Source of the DNA: Niveibacterium sp. 24ML
GTDB lineage: Bacteria > Pseudomonadota > Gammaproteobacteria > Burkholderiales > Rhodocyclaceae
DNA length: 64,000 nt
Direction of reading: 5' to 3'
Assembly: GCF_026586805.1 (NCBI RefSeq)
Contig: NZ_JAPFHA010000002.1
Location: 248,001 to 312,000 of the forward strand
Below the pieces are notes generated by a model. The model did not search any database. It had not been told where the DNA came from and was given only the letters and a program-made list of their open reading frames with translations. Below are positions 43,072-52,464 of this stretch, one piece after another; within the stretch, counting starts at the first letter, position 1, and each line of letters opens with the position of its first letter. The position numbers and the translations under genes were made by a program.

Positions 43072-44780
43072 TCCGCCGTTCATACAGCAGTCTGCTGGTG
43101 CTGTGCATGTTGGCGGCTTGTGCGTCCAACCCGCCCGGCTACGATGCGCCGCAGCAAGCGATCCGATCCGAGATGGCCAAGGCCAGCACCGCCACGGTGG
43201 CGCCGGCGCCAACGCCTGCACCGGTTGCCAGGCCCGATCCGCTGGCGCCGCCACCGCGCGCGGCCGTGGCGCAGAAGCGCTTTGACCTTGCGGTCAACAA
43301 CGCGCCCGCGGCGCAGGTGCTCCTGAGCATCGTTTCCGGCACGCCGTATTCGATGTTGCTGCCGCCAGACTTGAGCGGCACGATCAGCATGAACCTGCGC
43401 GAAGTCACGGTGATGGAGGCCTTGCAGGCGATCAGACAGGTCTATGGCTATGAGTTCCGTGTTGATGGCACGCGGATCGCGGTCATGCCGCAGACCATGC
43501 AGACGCGGGTGATGCAGATCAACTACCTGGACATCAAGCGCAAGTCGATCAGCGATGTGCGGGTGATTTCCGGTTCAGTCAGCGATGGCAGTTCAACCGG
43601 CTCGACCACCAATTCCTCCAGCGGCACGACAACGCAGACCAGCGGCGGAAGCAGCAGCAACTTCGTTGCGAATCAACTGACCACCAACACCAAGAGCGAC
43701 TTCTGGACCGAGCTGATGAGCGTGCTCCAGTTGATCATCGGCGAAGGCGATGGGCGCAAGGTGGTGGTCAGCCCGCAGGCGGGTCTGGTGGTGGTGCGGG
43801 CGATGCCTTCGGAGCTGGCCCTGGTGGAGCACTACCTGCGCAGCGCGAAGCTGTCGCTTGAACGGCAGGTGATCCTTGAAGCCAAGATCATCGAGGTTCA
43901 GCTCAACAACCAGTTCCAGGCCGGTATCAACTGGGCAGCCTTCGGCAATGGATCGAGCGGTTCGGTCTCGGCGGGGCCGATTGCCCCGGGCATGACCCTC
44001 TCCAACGACGGCTCGGCGCAGATTGGCAACATCATCACCGGCGTTGCCGGGCAGACGCTCAGCAATGCGATCACCTCGGCCGGAACGATGTTCGGCCTGG
44101 TCTTCCAGAGCGGCAACTTTGCAGCGGTGCTCAACCTGCTGGAGCAGCAGGGCAAGGTGCATGTGCTGTCCAGCCCGCGCATCTCGGCGCTGAACAATCA
44201 GCCGGCGGTGCTGAAGGTGGGCACCGATGACTTCTTCGTTACCAACGTCAGCTCGACCGTGACCACCGGCGTCTCTTCGACCAGCACGCCCACCGTCACG
44301 TTGCAGCCGTTCTTCTCCGGCATCTTGCTGGATGTCACGCCTTCGATTGACGACCAGCGCCAGGTGACCTTGCATGTGCATCCATCGGTGAGCGATGTCA
44401 CCGAAGTCACCCGCCGCATCAACCTTGGAAACCTGGGCACGCTGACGCTGCCCCTGGCGTCAAGCAAGGTCAGTGAAACCGCCAGCGTGGTGCGCGGGCA
44501 GGATGGGCAGATCATCGCGCTGGGCGGGCTGATTCGCGAGGCGCTGACTGACGACGTGGATCAGGTGCCGGTGCTGGGGGGCTTGCCGGTGCTGGGCAGC
44601 CTCTTCCGCAGCACCGGCAAGAAGATGGTCAAACGCGAACTGGTGATCCTCATTCGCCCGACAATCGTCGATTCCAATGTTGCCTGGTCCGACGATCTGA
44701 AGGGTGCCGATACGCGTTTGAACAAGTTGCTTGAGCTCGACAATCTGAAGTTCGACAACGAACTGCGGCAAAGCAAATAG
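43068..44780 (+). CDS. mshL: MSHA pilus secretin MshL
   Basis: A 570-residue outer-membrane secretin. The lipobox (LCMLAACASN) makes it a lipoprotein. An STN-type N-domain follows (FDLAVNNAPAAQVLLSIVSGTPYSMLLP ... LREVTVMEALQAIRQVYGYEF), then a Ser/Thr/Gly-rich loop. The secretin core has ILEAKIIEVQLNNQFQAGINW, VHVLSSPRISALNNQPAVLKVG and VVRGQDGQIIALGGLIREAL...VPVLGGLPVLGSLFR, the family signature. It forms the pore through which the pilus passes. It is the last gene of the operon, followed by a terminator hairpin. Confidence 0.96.
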   Translation: MIRRSYSSLLVLCMLAACASNPPGYDAPQQAIRSEMAKASTATVAPAPTPAPVARPDPLAPPPRAAVAQKRFDLAVNNAPAAQVLLSIVSGTPYSMLLPPDLSGTISMNLREVTVMEALQAIRQVYGYEFRVDGTRIAVMPQTMQTRVMQINYLDIKRKSISDVRVISGSVSDGSSTGSTTNSSSGTTTQTSGGSSSNFVANQLTTNTKSDFWTELMSVLQLIIGEGDGRKVVVSPQAGLVVVRAMPSELALVEHYLRSAKLSLERQVILEAKIIEVQLNNQFQAGINWAAFGNGSSGSVSAGPIAPGMTLSNDGSAQIGNIITGVAGQTLSNAITSAGTMFGLVFQSGNFAAVLNLLEQQGKVHVLSSPRISALNNQPAVLKVGTDDFFVTNVSSTVTTGVSSTSTPTVTLQPFFSGILLDVTPSIDDQRQVTLHVHPSVSDVTEVTRRINLGNLGTLTLPLASSKVSETASVVRGQDGQIIALGGLIREALTDDVDQVPVLGGLPVLGSLFRSTGKKMVKRELVILIRPTIVDSNVAWSDDLKGADTRLNKLLELDNLKFDNELRQSK

Positions 44781-44801
44781 TCGCCCCTTCGGCATGACAT
44801 G

Positions 44802-44825
44802 AAGCGCACGCGCAGCCGTGCGCTT
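44802..44825 (+). terminator. Rho-independent terminator of the msh operon
   Basis: A perfect 9-base stem (aagcgcacg / cgtgcgctt) with a 6-base loop, followed by TGTTCATTC. It begins 22 bases after the mshL stop and so ends the 14-kb operon. Confidence 0.75.
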
Positions 44826-44861
44826 TGTTCATTCATGGCGATCGCGCAGACAGCGACTTTC

Positions 44862-44972
44862 ATGCTCAGGCTCTTCTACTACCCGAGCAATGCCCGCCTT
44901 GCGCCGCCGCTGGAATTGCCCGCCATGGCGCGGACCTTTGAACAGGCAGGTCTTCAGCGGCCCGGGGTTTGA
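44862..44972 (+). CDS. Possible small ORF resembling a glutathione S-transferase N-terminus
   Basis: A 36-codon frame starting MLRLFYYPSNARLAPP, which resembles the first beta-alpha unit of GST proteins. It ends after only ARTFEQAGLQRPGV and TGA. There is no second GST half nearby. It lies between the msh terminator and the convergent zinc-ribbon gene. It may be a chance frame or a gene remnant; no clear ribosome-binding site was found. Confidence 0.2.
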   Translation: MLRLFYYPSNARLAPPLELPAMARTFEQAGLQRPGV

Positions 44973-45011
44973 GCTTCGCCGGCGGCGTTCCGTGGCACCT
45001 TGCGCGGGTTA

Positions 45012-45635
45012 TCAGCGCCGCTGGATCGCCTGCATCAGCTTTTCCAGGGCTGCATCCTGGCTGGCGGCGCGCTGGGCTTCGGCTTCGCGCCGTAGGCGAT
45101 CATGATCCTCAAGGCTTTCAAGTGCGCGGGCAAGGTCGAGCATGACGACCGGCGCATTGCAGTAGGGGCAGTTGCAGTCCTTGAGTGCGTGCAAGGGGGC
45201 GCCGCATTGGGTGCAGGCCATGCCCAGCAACTGCTTGCCGGGCATTGCGAGGTCTGCGGGTGTGACTTTGCGCAGCAGCCCTTTTTCGGCGAGGAATTGC
45301 GCGTGCGTGACCGCGTGGCCGTGGGCGCTGGGGCAGCGGTGGTGGATCATGCGCCCGTAGCGGCTCATGTTGTGAATGCGATTGAGCGCTTCGCCGCAGC
45401 GCGGACAGGCGAGTCGCTGGCGCAGCGGTTGATCGGCGCTGTCGGAGGACTCGGCGATCAGGCGGAACAGCTCAAGCAGGCCTTCGCGGGCGAGGGTTGC
45501 AGTCTCCATCTGGTCGAACCACAGCACGCGGCATGCCGCGCAATGGTCGATCTCCACCACCTTGCCGTAGTGGGCGGCAAGCGAAATCGCACGCATCGGG
45601 CCACCGCAGTTGGGGCAGGGGGCGGACGTGCTCAT
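45012..45635 (-). CDS. Zinc-ribbon protein of unknown function
   Basis: A 207-residue cytoplasmic protein with three zinc-ribbon pairs: CPNCGG / CAAC with VLWFDQME (the TFIIB-type C-CxxC-W-D pattern), CPRCGEALNRI, and CTQCGAPL / CNCPYC. The first resembles the zf-TFIIB family. The last 40 residues are helical and charged. The start overlaps the response-regulator stop (ATGA), so it is the third gene of a two-component operon. A role in signal output or metal-dependent protein handling is possible but unsupported. Confidence 0.82.
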   Translation of the reverse strand: MSTSAPCPNCGGPMRAISLAAHYGKVVEIDHCAACRVLWFDQMETATLAREGLLELFRLIAESSDSADQPLRQRLACPRCGEALNRIHNMSRYGRMIHHRCPSAHGHAVTHAQFLAEKGLLRKVTPADLAMPGKQLLGMACTQCGAPLHALKDCNCPYCNAPVVMLDLARALESLEDHDRLRREAEAQRAASQDAALEKLMQAIQRR

Positions 45636-46243
45636 GGTGCGGGCCTGCGCAGCGGAATCACGATTTGCGAGAGCTCAACTGCGGAGCGGACGCCCATCTT
45701 GTCGAAAACCCGCGCGCGGTGGACTTCGACGGTACGCATTGAAATGTCGAGTGCGTCGGCGATCTGTTTGTTGAGCTTGCCTTCGAGGATGCGTGTCATG
45801 ACTTCTTGCTCGCGCGGGGTCAGTGAGGCCAGCCGTGCTTCGATGTTGGCGCGTGAACCCTGGTCGGCGCGGTTGCGGGCATCGAAGGCCAGTGCTTCCT
45901 GCACGAGGTCAACCAGTTCGTTGTCGTTGCAGGGTTTTTCGACAAAGTGCCAGGCGCCGCGACGCAGCATCTGCACCGCCAGTGGCACGTCGCCATGGCC
46001 GGTGAGAAACAGCACCGGCAGCGTTGCGCCGCGTGCGAGCATCTGCTCGAAGCACTCGGGGCCGCTCATGCCCCCCAGCCGCACATCGAGCACCACGCAA
46101 CCGCGCAGGGTGGCATCGAACGCGGCGAGGAAGGCCTCGCCGCTGGCCCAGGTGCGGCAGGCGAGGCGCCGGCTCTTGAGCAGCCAGGCGAGCGCATCGC
46201 GGATGGCTTCGTCATCGTCGACGACATGGACAAGTGGCCCCAT
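45632..46243 (-). CDS. FixJ/NarL-type response regulator
   Basis: A 203-residue response regulator. The receiver has VHVVDDDEAIRDAL, phospho-acceptor Asp53 in CVVLDVRLGG, TGHGDVPLAV and the Lys of FVEKP. The C-terminal LuxR-type helix-turn-helix is LTPREQEVMTRILEGKLNKQIADAL...RTVEVHRARVFDKMGVRS. The start MGPLVHVVDDDE was chosen over a longer in-frame start. It lies 1 base after the kinase stop. The FixJ/TtrR class usually activates genes linked to respiratory or carbon signals; targets here are unknown. Confidence 0.93.
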   Translation of the reverse strand: MGPLVHVVDDDEAIRDALAWLLKSRRLACRTWASGEAFLAAFDATLRGCVVLDVRLGGMSGPECFEQMLARGATLPVLFLTGHGDVPLAVQMLRRGAWHFVEKPCNDNELVDLVQEALAFDARNRADQGSRANIEARLASLTPREQEVMTRILEGKLNKQIADALDISMRTVEVHRARVFDKMGVRSAVELSQIVIPLRRPAP

Positions 46244-46244
46244 C

Positions 46245-48194
46245 TCAGACCTTGATCGGCAGTGCAAAGTGGAAAAGCGTACCGCCGCCGGGGCGGGTTT
46301 CAAACCACAATCGCCCCTGGTGCAGTTCGATGATCGAGCGGCAGATGTTCAGACCCATCCCCATGCCGTCGGCCTTGGTGGTGTAGAGCGCGTCGAACAG
46401 GCGCTCGCCGACTTCGGGCGGGATGCCGCTGCCGCAGTCGGCCACGCTCAGTTGCACCCACTCTTCGTCGGCGTTGGTGCTGACAGTCAGCGTGCGCGCG
46501 TGGCCGGGGGTATCCGCCATGGCGTCAAAACCATTGCGGACGAGGTTGACCAGTACTTGCTGAAGCATCACCGTGTCGGCATGGACTTCCGGCAGCGCAA
46601 CGGCCAGCACGGCTTCCAGGCGTACGCCGCGCCGGCGGGCTTCGGATTTGACCAGTTCGAAGGCTTCCACCACAACGGAATTGACCCGCGTCGGGCGGAA
46701 GTTCGATTCGCGCTTGCGCACGAAATCGTGCACCCGCCGGATGATGTGGCCGGCCCGCGTGGCTTGCTGAACCAGTTTTTCCAGCGCGGCCTCGACTTCG
46801 CTTTGCGGCAGGCTGCCCTGCCGCAGCGCGTTGAGCGCCCCGGTGGCGTAACTGGTGATGGCGGCAAGCGGTTGGTTGAGTTCATGCGCGAGTGACGACG
46901 CCATCTCGCCCATCGTCACAAGGCGCGAGTTGGCTTGCAGCTTTTCTTGTTGCTGGCGGGCCAGTTCTTCGGCGCGGCGCCGCTCGGTGATGTCGAGCAC
47001 CGAACCCATCCAGCCCACATGGCGGCCGGTTTCATCGATCAGCGGGGCCTCGTAGAGCAGGGCGTCGAACTTCTCGCCGTTCTTGCGACGGAACCGCAGT
47101 TCCACGCCTTGCGCGGGCGTTTCACCTGCGAGGATGCGATCGTGCACCGCCTGGGTTGCCTCCATTTCCTCGGGCAACCAGTACGGCATCGGCGGCGCCA
47201 TGCCCACCATTTCATCGGCACTCCAGCCGAACATGCGGCAGAAGGCCGGGTTCACATAGGTGATCCGCCCGGTCAGATCGCGCGCGCGCAAGCCGGTCAG
47301 CAGGGCGTTCTCCATCGCTTGACGCACGGCCACTTCGCGCAGCAAGGCTTGCTCGGCATCGCGGCGGCGACGCATGTGCCGGCTCAGTGTCCACAGGCTC
47401 CAGACGGTGGCCGCCGCAAACACGATGACCGCCCCGGCGAAGGCCAGGGGCACCAGCCGGGTGCCGACGCTGTAGCCTTCCACCTTCAGGCTCAGTCCGT
47501 GCCCGGGCGGGTCGAAGGGGATCTCGTAGCTCAGCTCCGGTGCCAGCGGGGCGACCAGGGACTTGGCGACCACTTCGCTGCCCCGCTGATCACGGATCGA
47601 CAGGCGATAGCGCTCTGAGAACCACCAGGGCACCTGCGTCGACAGGATGTTGCGGAAGGCATAGACCGCGACCACGTAGCCGACCAGCCGGTCGCCATCG
47701 TGCCAAGGCACCGCAACCGCGAAACCAGGCTCGGTTTGCGGCTCTGCGACATAGCCGTAACCCGCGCGGCCGGTGGCGCGCGACATGTCGGCGGCTTGTT
47801 GCACCAGTTCAGGGTCTTCCGGCCGAAGCTCGGGCGGCCAGGCGCCCCGAACCGAAAGCCGTTCATCCACCCAGATGACCCGCTGAAAGCCATTCTCGCC
47901 TTCGGCCAGCTTGCGCAGGCGCGCCAGGGTGGCTTCCGAGTTTGCTGCGCGCGAAAACAGGCGGGGAGCCAGTTGCCGCAGCAAGCCTTCGTTGCGTTCG
48001 AGCCCGAAGCGCAGGTTCTGCTCCAGCCACAGTACGTCGGACACCACTGCGGCGCGCTGATCTTCCCGATCCTGCTGCAAGGTCAGCGCCACAAAGCCGA
48101 CGATGCCGGCCACCAGCGCGAGCAAGGCCACTACGGGCAGCCGCCAGTACCATTCGCTGCTGGGTGTCGGAGGGGCGTGGTGCGGAGTGGTCAC
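46245..48194 (-). CDS. PAS-containing sensor histidine kinase
   Basis: A 649-residue inner-membrane histidine kinase from a GTG start. It has an N-terminal helix (LPVVALLALVAGIVGFVAL), a periplasmic sensor of about 220 residues (GFAVAVPWHDGDRLVGYVVAVY suggests a Cache-like fold), a second helix (LVPLAFAGAVIVFAAATVWSL), a PAS domain (GRITYVNPAFCRMFGWSADEMVG) with PAC tail, then HisKA with phospho-acceptor His437 in SSLAHELNQPLAAI. The ATPase has N, G1 (DCGSGIP) and G2 (GMGMGLNI) boxes. It is the cognate kinase of the following response regulator. The ligand is unknown. Confidence 0.93.
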   Translation of the reverse strand: MTTPHHAPPTPSSEWYWRLPVVALLALVAGIVGFVALTLQQDREDQRAAVVSDVLWLEQNLRFGLERNEGLLRQLAPRLFSRAANSEATLARLRKLAEGENGFQRVIWVDERLSVRGAWPPELRPEDPELVQQAADMSRATGRAGYGYVAEPQTEPGFAVAVPWHDGDRLVGYVVAVYAFRNILSTQVPWWFSERYRLSIRDQRGSEVVAKSLVAPLAPELSYEIPFDPPGHGLSLKVEGYSVGTRLVPLAFAGAVIVFAAATVWSLWTLSRHMRRRRDAEQALLREVAVRQAMENALLTGLRARDLTGRITYVNPAFCRMFGWSADEMVGMAPPMPYWLPEEMEATQAVHDRILAGETPAQGVELRFRRKNGEKFDALLYEAPLIDETGRHVGWMGSVLDITERRRAEELARQQQEKLQANSRLVTMGEMASSLAHELNQPLAAITSYATGALNALRQGSLPQSEVEAALEKLVQQATRAGHIIRRVHDFVRKRESNFRPTRVNSVVVEAFELVKSEARRRGVRLEAVLAVALPEVHADTVMLQQVLVNLVRNGFDAMADTPGHARTLTVSTNADEEWVQLSVADCGSGIPPEVGERLFDALYTTKADGMGMGLNICRSIIELHQGRLWFETRPGGGTLFHFALPIKV

Positions 48195-48370
48195 GCGCCT
48201 AGTCTAGCGAGCGCCAGCGGGCATTGGGCACCTGTTGTGGAAGACCACAATGGCCCTGGATGTATGCGTCGCGAAGTGGCACGTAATCTGTCGCGTGGGT
48301 GCGTGGGGTGATGGACGCGCGATCTGGCGCGCCGCTTACGGGCTTCAGCCTGGCATTATCCGGCCCATGA

Positions 48371-48394
48371 AAAAGGGCGCCGCGGGGCGCCCTT
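48371..48394 (-). terminator. Rho-independent terminator of the small periplasmic protein gene
   Basis: A 9-base stem (aagggcgcc / ggcgccctt) with a short loop, followed on the minus strand by TTTTTCATGG. It lies 24 bases downstream of the stop of the minus-strand periplasmic protein gene. Confidence 0.75.
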
Positions 48395-48417
48395 GCTTTG
48401 CTGGCTGCGGCGGGAAG

Positions 48418-48894
48418 TCAGTGCGCCAGCGGAATCGTGCGGGCCTGGTCGAAGCGCAGCAATGCGTCGATCTTTGCCTCGATCTGCATGAAGCGGGCCA
48501 CTTTCGCGGCGGAGAGCGATTTCACCATCTTGTTCGTGTGCTCGCCGCGGAGCTTGATCAGATCGCGTTCGGCCGCGTTGATGTCCTTCATCAGCCGCTT
48601 TGCGTTCGCGTCGGTCAGTTTCGAGTCGACCGCGATGAAGTCGATCATCGCAAGCGTCAGGCGCTGACGGATCGGGGCCTGAGCCTTTTCGAAGGCTTCA
48701 TACATTGGCCAGAAGCGTTCCGCTTCGGCGGCGCTCAGCTCCATGTTGTCGGCAACGAGCTTCTTCTTGTCGGTACGGATCTTGTCACGCAGGGCTTGAA
48801 TGGCCGTGGTGTCGATCTCGGCGGGAGGCGCGGCAACTGCATTGACGCCAATCAGCGATGCGCAGCAAATCAGCGCGGCAACAAGTCGTTTCAT
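48418..48894 (-). CDS. Small helical periplasmic protein
   Basis: A 158-residue exported protein with a signal peptide (LVAALICCASLIGVNAVAA). The mature part is nearly all alpha-helical and rich in Ala, Lys, Leu, Asp and Glu, e.g. LSAAEAERFWPMYEAFEKAQAPIRQRL and FMQIEAKIDALLRFDQAR. The size and helical make-up recall Spy/CpxP-type periplasmic proteins, but no LTxxQ motif is present. It stands alone, with its own terminator, between the kinase operon and ndk. Function unknown. Confidence 0.78.
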   Translation of the reverse strand: MKRLVAALICCASLIGVNAVAAPPAEIDTTAIQALRDKIRTDKKKLVADNMELSAAEAERFWPMYEAFEKAQAPIRQRLTLAMIDFIAVDSKLTDANAKRLMKDINAAERDLIKLRGEHTNKMVKSLSAAKVARFMQIEAKIDALLRFDQARTIPLAH

Positions 48895-49043
48895 CTTGAA
48901 CCCTCATGGTTGTTATCCCCAAATATTATGAGCGCTCGGCGCGATTGGGGAGGGGCTGGTCGCACATTCGACAAAGCTTGCCTCAGCGCCGGATCGGCAG
49001 CCTGCCTGCCAACAAATTCACCAAGAGTCTGGCAAATATTCCC

Positions 49044-49052
49044 TGATATAAT
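49044..49052 (+). promoter_or_regulatory. Extended -10 promoter element upstream of ndk
   Basis: TGATATAAT is a perfect TGn-TATAAT extended -10 box, 44 bases before the ndk start. A TTCACC at 49017-49022 is too far away and poor to be a convincing -35, consistent with an extended -10 promoter that does not need one. It presumably drives ndk. Confidence 0.6.
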
Positions 49053-49096
49053 CAAAAGTTGCCTTTTTTGTACCTATCAACTTGTGGAGTTTGAAC

Positions 49097-49522
49097 ATGG
49101 CTATCGAACGCACGCTCTCGATCATCAAGCCCGATGCGGTCGCCAAGAACGTTATCGGCAAGATTTACCAGCGTTTTGAAGACGCAGGCCTGAAAGTGGT
49201 CGCGGCCAAGCTGGTGCATCTGTCGGCGCAGGAGGCGGGTCAGTTCTACGCCGTGCACAAGGAGCGTCCGTTCTTTGCCGATCTGGTGAAGTTCATGACC
49301 TCGGGCCCTGTGATGATCCAGGCGCTCGAGGGCGAGAACGCCATTGCCAAGAACCGCGAGCTGATGGGTGCGACCGATCCGAAGAAGGCCGCGCCGGGCA
49401 CGATCCGCGCCGACTTCGCCGAGTCGATCGACGCCAATGCCGTGCACGGTTCCGATGCGCCGGAAACCGCCGCTGTTGAAGTGGCGTTCTTCTTTCCGGG
49501 CATGAACGTCTACTCCCGCTAA
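49097..49522 (+). CDS. ndk: Nucleoside diphosphate kinase
   Basis: Ndk transfers the gamma-phosphate of ATP to other nucleoside diphosphates, balancing (d)NTP pools. The 141-residue product begins [18 protein letters not shown] and shows [42 protein letters not shown] and the phospho-acceptor His117 in [12 protein letters not shown]. The length equals the bacterial family norm. An upstream in-frame start five codons earlier was rejected because MAIERTL matches the family. It heads the core block; rlmN follows 87 bases later. Confidence 0.98.
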   Translation: MAIERTLSIIKPDAVAKNVIGKIYQRFEDAGLKVVAAKLVHLSAQEAGQFYAVHKERPFFADLVKFMTSGPVMIQALEGENAIAKNRELMGATDPKKAAPGTIRADFAESIDANAVHGSDAPETAAVEVAFFFPGMNVYSR

Positions 49523-49609
49523 GCAAGCCGTAGCGATCCAACAGGCGCGCCGGCCGGGAATTCGAATGCCCGCCGGCGGTCTGAACGGTCTCTGCCCCCG
49601 GAGACAATC

Positions 49610-50737
49610 ATGACGACAGCACAAGATAACCGCGTCAACCTGCTCGATTTCGATGTGCAGGCCATGACAGACTGGTTCGCCGCGCAGGGCGAGAAGCCCT
49701 TTCGTGCGCGCCAGGTGCTGCGCTGGATTCACCGCTTCGGGGAAACCGATTTCGAGGCGATGACCGATGTCGCCAAGAGCCTGCGCGCCAAGCTGCAGGG
49801 CTCGGCTTGCATCGTTCCGCCCAATCCGATCCGCGACAGTATTTCTACCGACGGCACGCGCAAGTGGCTGTTTGATGTGGGCAATGCCAATGCGGTCGAA
49901 AGCGTGTTCATCCCCGAGACGAACCGGGGCACGCTCTGCATTTCTTCGCAGGCGGGTTGCGCGCTCGACTGCTCCTTCTGCTCCACCGGAAAGCAGGGCT
50001 TCAATCGCAACCTGAGTGCGGCCGAGATCATTGGCCAGTTGTGGATGGCCAATCGCCTGCTGGGTGCGGTCAAGCCTGGTGCCGATGAGGCCGGCGAACG
50101 GATCATCAGCAACGTGGTGATGATGGGCATGGGCGAGCCGCTGGCCAACTTCGACAATGTTGTGTCCGCGCTCAACCTGATGCTGGATGATCACGCCTAC
50201 GGGCTCTCGCGCCGTCGCGTCACCGTGTCGACTTCAGGCATCGTGCCGGCGATGGATCGCTTGCGCGATGCATGCCCGGTGGCGCTGGCCGTGTCCTTGC
50301 ACGCCCCCAACGATGCGTTGCGCGATGTGCTGGTGCCGATCAACAAGAAGTACCCGCTGGTGGAGTTGATGGCGGCTTGCCGCCGCTACCTTGAGCGCGC
50401 ACCGCGCGACTTCATCACGTTTGAATACGTCATGCTCGACGGCGTCAATGATCAGGACGAGCATGCCCGCCAGCTTGTTGCGCTTACCCGCGACGTGCCG
50501 TGCAAGTTCAATCTGATCCCGTTCAACCCATTCCCGAATTCTGGTTACGAGCGCTCGCCCGCGCCCCGGATCAAGCGCTTTGCGCAGATCCTGATCGACG
50601 CCGGCATCGTCACCACAACCCGCAAGACGCGCGGCGACGATGTCGATGCCGCATGCGGACAACTCGCCGGGCAAGTCGTGGACAAAACCCGGCGCACCAC
50701 GCGAACCACCATACCGCTCACGGAGGTCAGATCTTGA
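49610..50737 (+). CDS. rlmN: Dual-specificity 23S rRNA/tRNA adenine-C2 methyltransferase RlmN
   Basis: A radical-SAM enzyme methylating C2 of A2503 in 23S rRNA and A37 in several tRNAs. The 375 residues show the radical-SAM CxxxCxxC (CALDCSFC, Cys 117, 121 and 124), [43 protein letters not shown] and the C-terminal methyl-transfer Cys in DAACGQLAG. The stop overlaps the downstream pilF start, as in other betaproteobacteria. Confidence 0.97.
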   Translation: MTTAQDNRVNLLDFDVQAMTDWFAAQGEKPFRARQVLRWIHRFGETDFEAMTDVAKSLRAKLQGSACIVPPNPIRDSISTDGTRKWLFDVGNANAVESVFIPETNRGTLCISSQAGCALDCSFCSTGKQGFNRNLSAAEIIGQLWMANRLLGAVKPGADEAGERIISNVVMMGMGEPLANFDNVVSALNLMLDDHAYGLSRRRVTVSTSGIVPAMDRLRDACPVALAVSLHAPNDALRDVLVPINKKYPLVELMAACRRYLERAPRDFITFEYVMLDGVNDQDEHARQLVALTRDVPCKFNLIPFNPFPNSGYERSPAPRIKRFAQILIDAGIVTTTRKTRGDDVDAACGQLAGQVVDKTRRTTRTTIPLTEVRS

Positions 50738-51534
50738 TCGGATTTCGTACGGCTCTTCTCTTGCTCGCGCTCGCTGCCGGTGGCACCGGCTGCAGTTCCG
50801 GTGGTTCGCGTTCCAAGGCAGGCGAATCCGATCGTCCCTCGGCGGATCAGCCGGTGACTTCCGACGCGCGCAAACGCTCACGAGCGCACGTCGAGTTGGG
50901 GACTGAATACCTGAAGGCGGGGCGGTTCGGGGTGGCCATGGAAGAGGCGCGGATCGCGATTGAGGAGGACCCCTCCTACGCTGCGGCGCATCAGCTGAAA
51001 GCCTCGGTCCACGTTTACCTTGAAGAGAAAAAGGCTGCGCAGGATTCGTTCGAGCGTGCGCTGAGTCTTGCGCCGGGCGATCCGGAGTTGGCGAACAGCT
51101 ACGGCTGGTTCCTTTGCACCAACGGTGAACGTTCGCGCGGCTTGGATCTGCTCGTGAAGTCCGCGCAGAACCCTTACTACGAGAAGGCGACGCGTCCGTA
51201 CACGAACGCCGGATTGTGCTATCTGATGGATAACAACACCGAGGCCGCTCGCGTGCAGTTCCAGCGTGCTTACACGCTGGATCCGAAGAACACGACGGCG
51301 TTGTACAACCTTGCGCTCATCACTTACCAGAAGGGCGACACGCAACGCGCTCGCGAAATGACGACCGAGCTCAATCGCATTGGCGATCCCACCGCGGCCT
51401 CGCTCTGGCTGGGCCTTCGCGTCGAACACAAGCTCGGCAACCGTGAAGCGGAGGTTGCCTATCTGGCCCAGTTGAAGCGGCGATTCCCGGATTCGCCGGA
51501 GCTACAAGACTATTTGCAGGGGCGCTTTGATTGA
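50734..51534 (+). CDS. pilF: Type IV pilus biogenesis lipoprotein PilF/PilW (TPR)
   Basis: A 266-residue outer-membrane lipoprotein pilotin for type IV pilus secretins. The start is a TTG with GGAGG seven bases upstream. It overlaps the rlmN stop; no ATG exists nearby. The lipobox is [14 protein letters not shown] repeats fill the mature part, including [58 protein letters not shown] and [20 protein letters not shown]. Its usual place between rlmN and rodZ is conserved. It may serve the secretin(s) used by the pilus systems of this window. Confidence 0.93.
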   Translation: MIGFRTALLLLALAAGGTGCSSGGSRSKAGESDRPSADQPVTSDARKRSRAHVELGTEYLKAGRFGVAMEEARIAIEEDPSYAAAHQLKASVHVYLEEKKAAQDSFERALSLAPGDPELANSYGWFLCTNGERSRGLDLLVKSAQNPYYEKATRPYTNAGLCYLMDNNTEAARVQFQRAYTLDPKNTTALYNLALITYQKGDTQRAREMTTELNRIGDPTAASLWLGLRVEHKLGNREAEVAYLAQLKRRFPDSPELQDYLQGRFD

Positions 51535-51545
51535 GCGCGAGTTCG

Positions 51546-52460
51546 ATGGAATCAACAACCTACGCGACTGAGCCCGGCGTTGCCGCCTCTGGTGCGGCTT
51601 TGCGTCAGGCGCGAGAGGCGCGCGGACTGGGTTTGGCCGAGGTGGCCACTACCCTCAAGCTGACCACCCGCCAGATTGAGGCGATTGAGGACGAGGCCTT
51701 TGAGGTGCTGCCCGGCAACGCCTTCGCGCGCGGCTTCGTTCGCAACTATGCGCGCTTCCTGAGTCTGGACCCGGCACCTTTGCTTGAGCGCATGGCGCAG
51801 CCTGCGCGTGCCGAAGAGCTTCGCCTCGCGCCCGAATCGAACGCCGAAGGTGCGGTACCGCGTTCGCCCTCAGGGTATCGATCGACCTCGGCGATGCCCG
51901 CAGTCTTGTTGTTTGGGGCGATTCTCGTGTTGGGCGGACTTGGCTATCTGTTCGACTGGTACGGTCGCCAGAGCCCGGTCTTGATCGATCAGGCTGCCTT
52001 GCAGTCAATGCCGGCGGTCGCCAGCAGCGAAGCTGTGTTTCCGCCGAAATCGGAAGAAACCGAAGTGGTGATGGCGCAAGTCGAAGCGGTCGCAACGGCT
52101 TCGGCGCCCGCGCTGCAGGCGCCTGCTTCAGAGCCTCTGCCAGCGCAATCAGCCGCGCTCGTGACGGCTGATGCGCCTGCGCCGCAGCCCATGCAATCGG
52201 CGCCGGCCACGCCGGAGGCTCCGCAGGCCGGCATCTCGTTTTCCTTTTCCCAGGATGCCTGGGTCGAGGTGCGTGACGCTTCCGGCCGAGTGGTGTTCTC
52301 GCAGCTGAACAAGGCCGGCTCGACTCAGGCGGTTCAGGGCAAGGCGCCGTTCTCGCTTGTGATCGGCAATGCAACCAACGTGAAGCTTTCATACAACGGT
52401 CAGCCGATTGACCTGACGCCCCATACCAAGGTCAGCGTAGCGCGGCTATCGCTGAAGTAA
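51546..52460 (+). CDS. rodZ: Cytoskeleton/cell-shape protein RodZ-like
   Basis: A 304-residue bitopic protein with a cytoplasmic HTH domain ([31 protein letters not shown] ... [16 protein letters not shown]), a membrane helix ([21 protein letters not shown]), a long Ala/Pro/Ser-rich linker and a C-terminal DUF4115 beta domain ([27 protein letters not shown]). RodZ links MreB to the wall machinery. The ATG at 51546 is preceded by GAGCGCGAG; a TTG 5 codons upstream is also possible. The location between pilF and ispG is standard. Confidence 0.93.
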   Translation: MESTTYATEPGVAASGAALRQAREARGLGLAEVATTLKLTTRQIEAIEDEAFEVLPGNAFARGFVRNYARFLSLDPAPLLERMAQPARAEELRLAPESNAEGAVPRSPSGYRSTSAMPAVLLFGAILVLGGLGYLFDWYGRQSPVLIDQAALQSMPAVASSEAVFPPKSEETEVVMAQVEAVATASAPALQAPASEPLPAQSAALVTADAPAPQPMQSAPATPEAPQAGISFSFSQDAWVEVRDASGRVVFSQLNKAGSTQAVQGKAPFSLVIGNATNVKLSYNGQPIDLTPHTKVSVARLSLK

Positions 52461-52464
52461 GACC

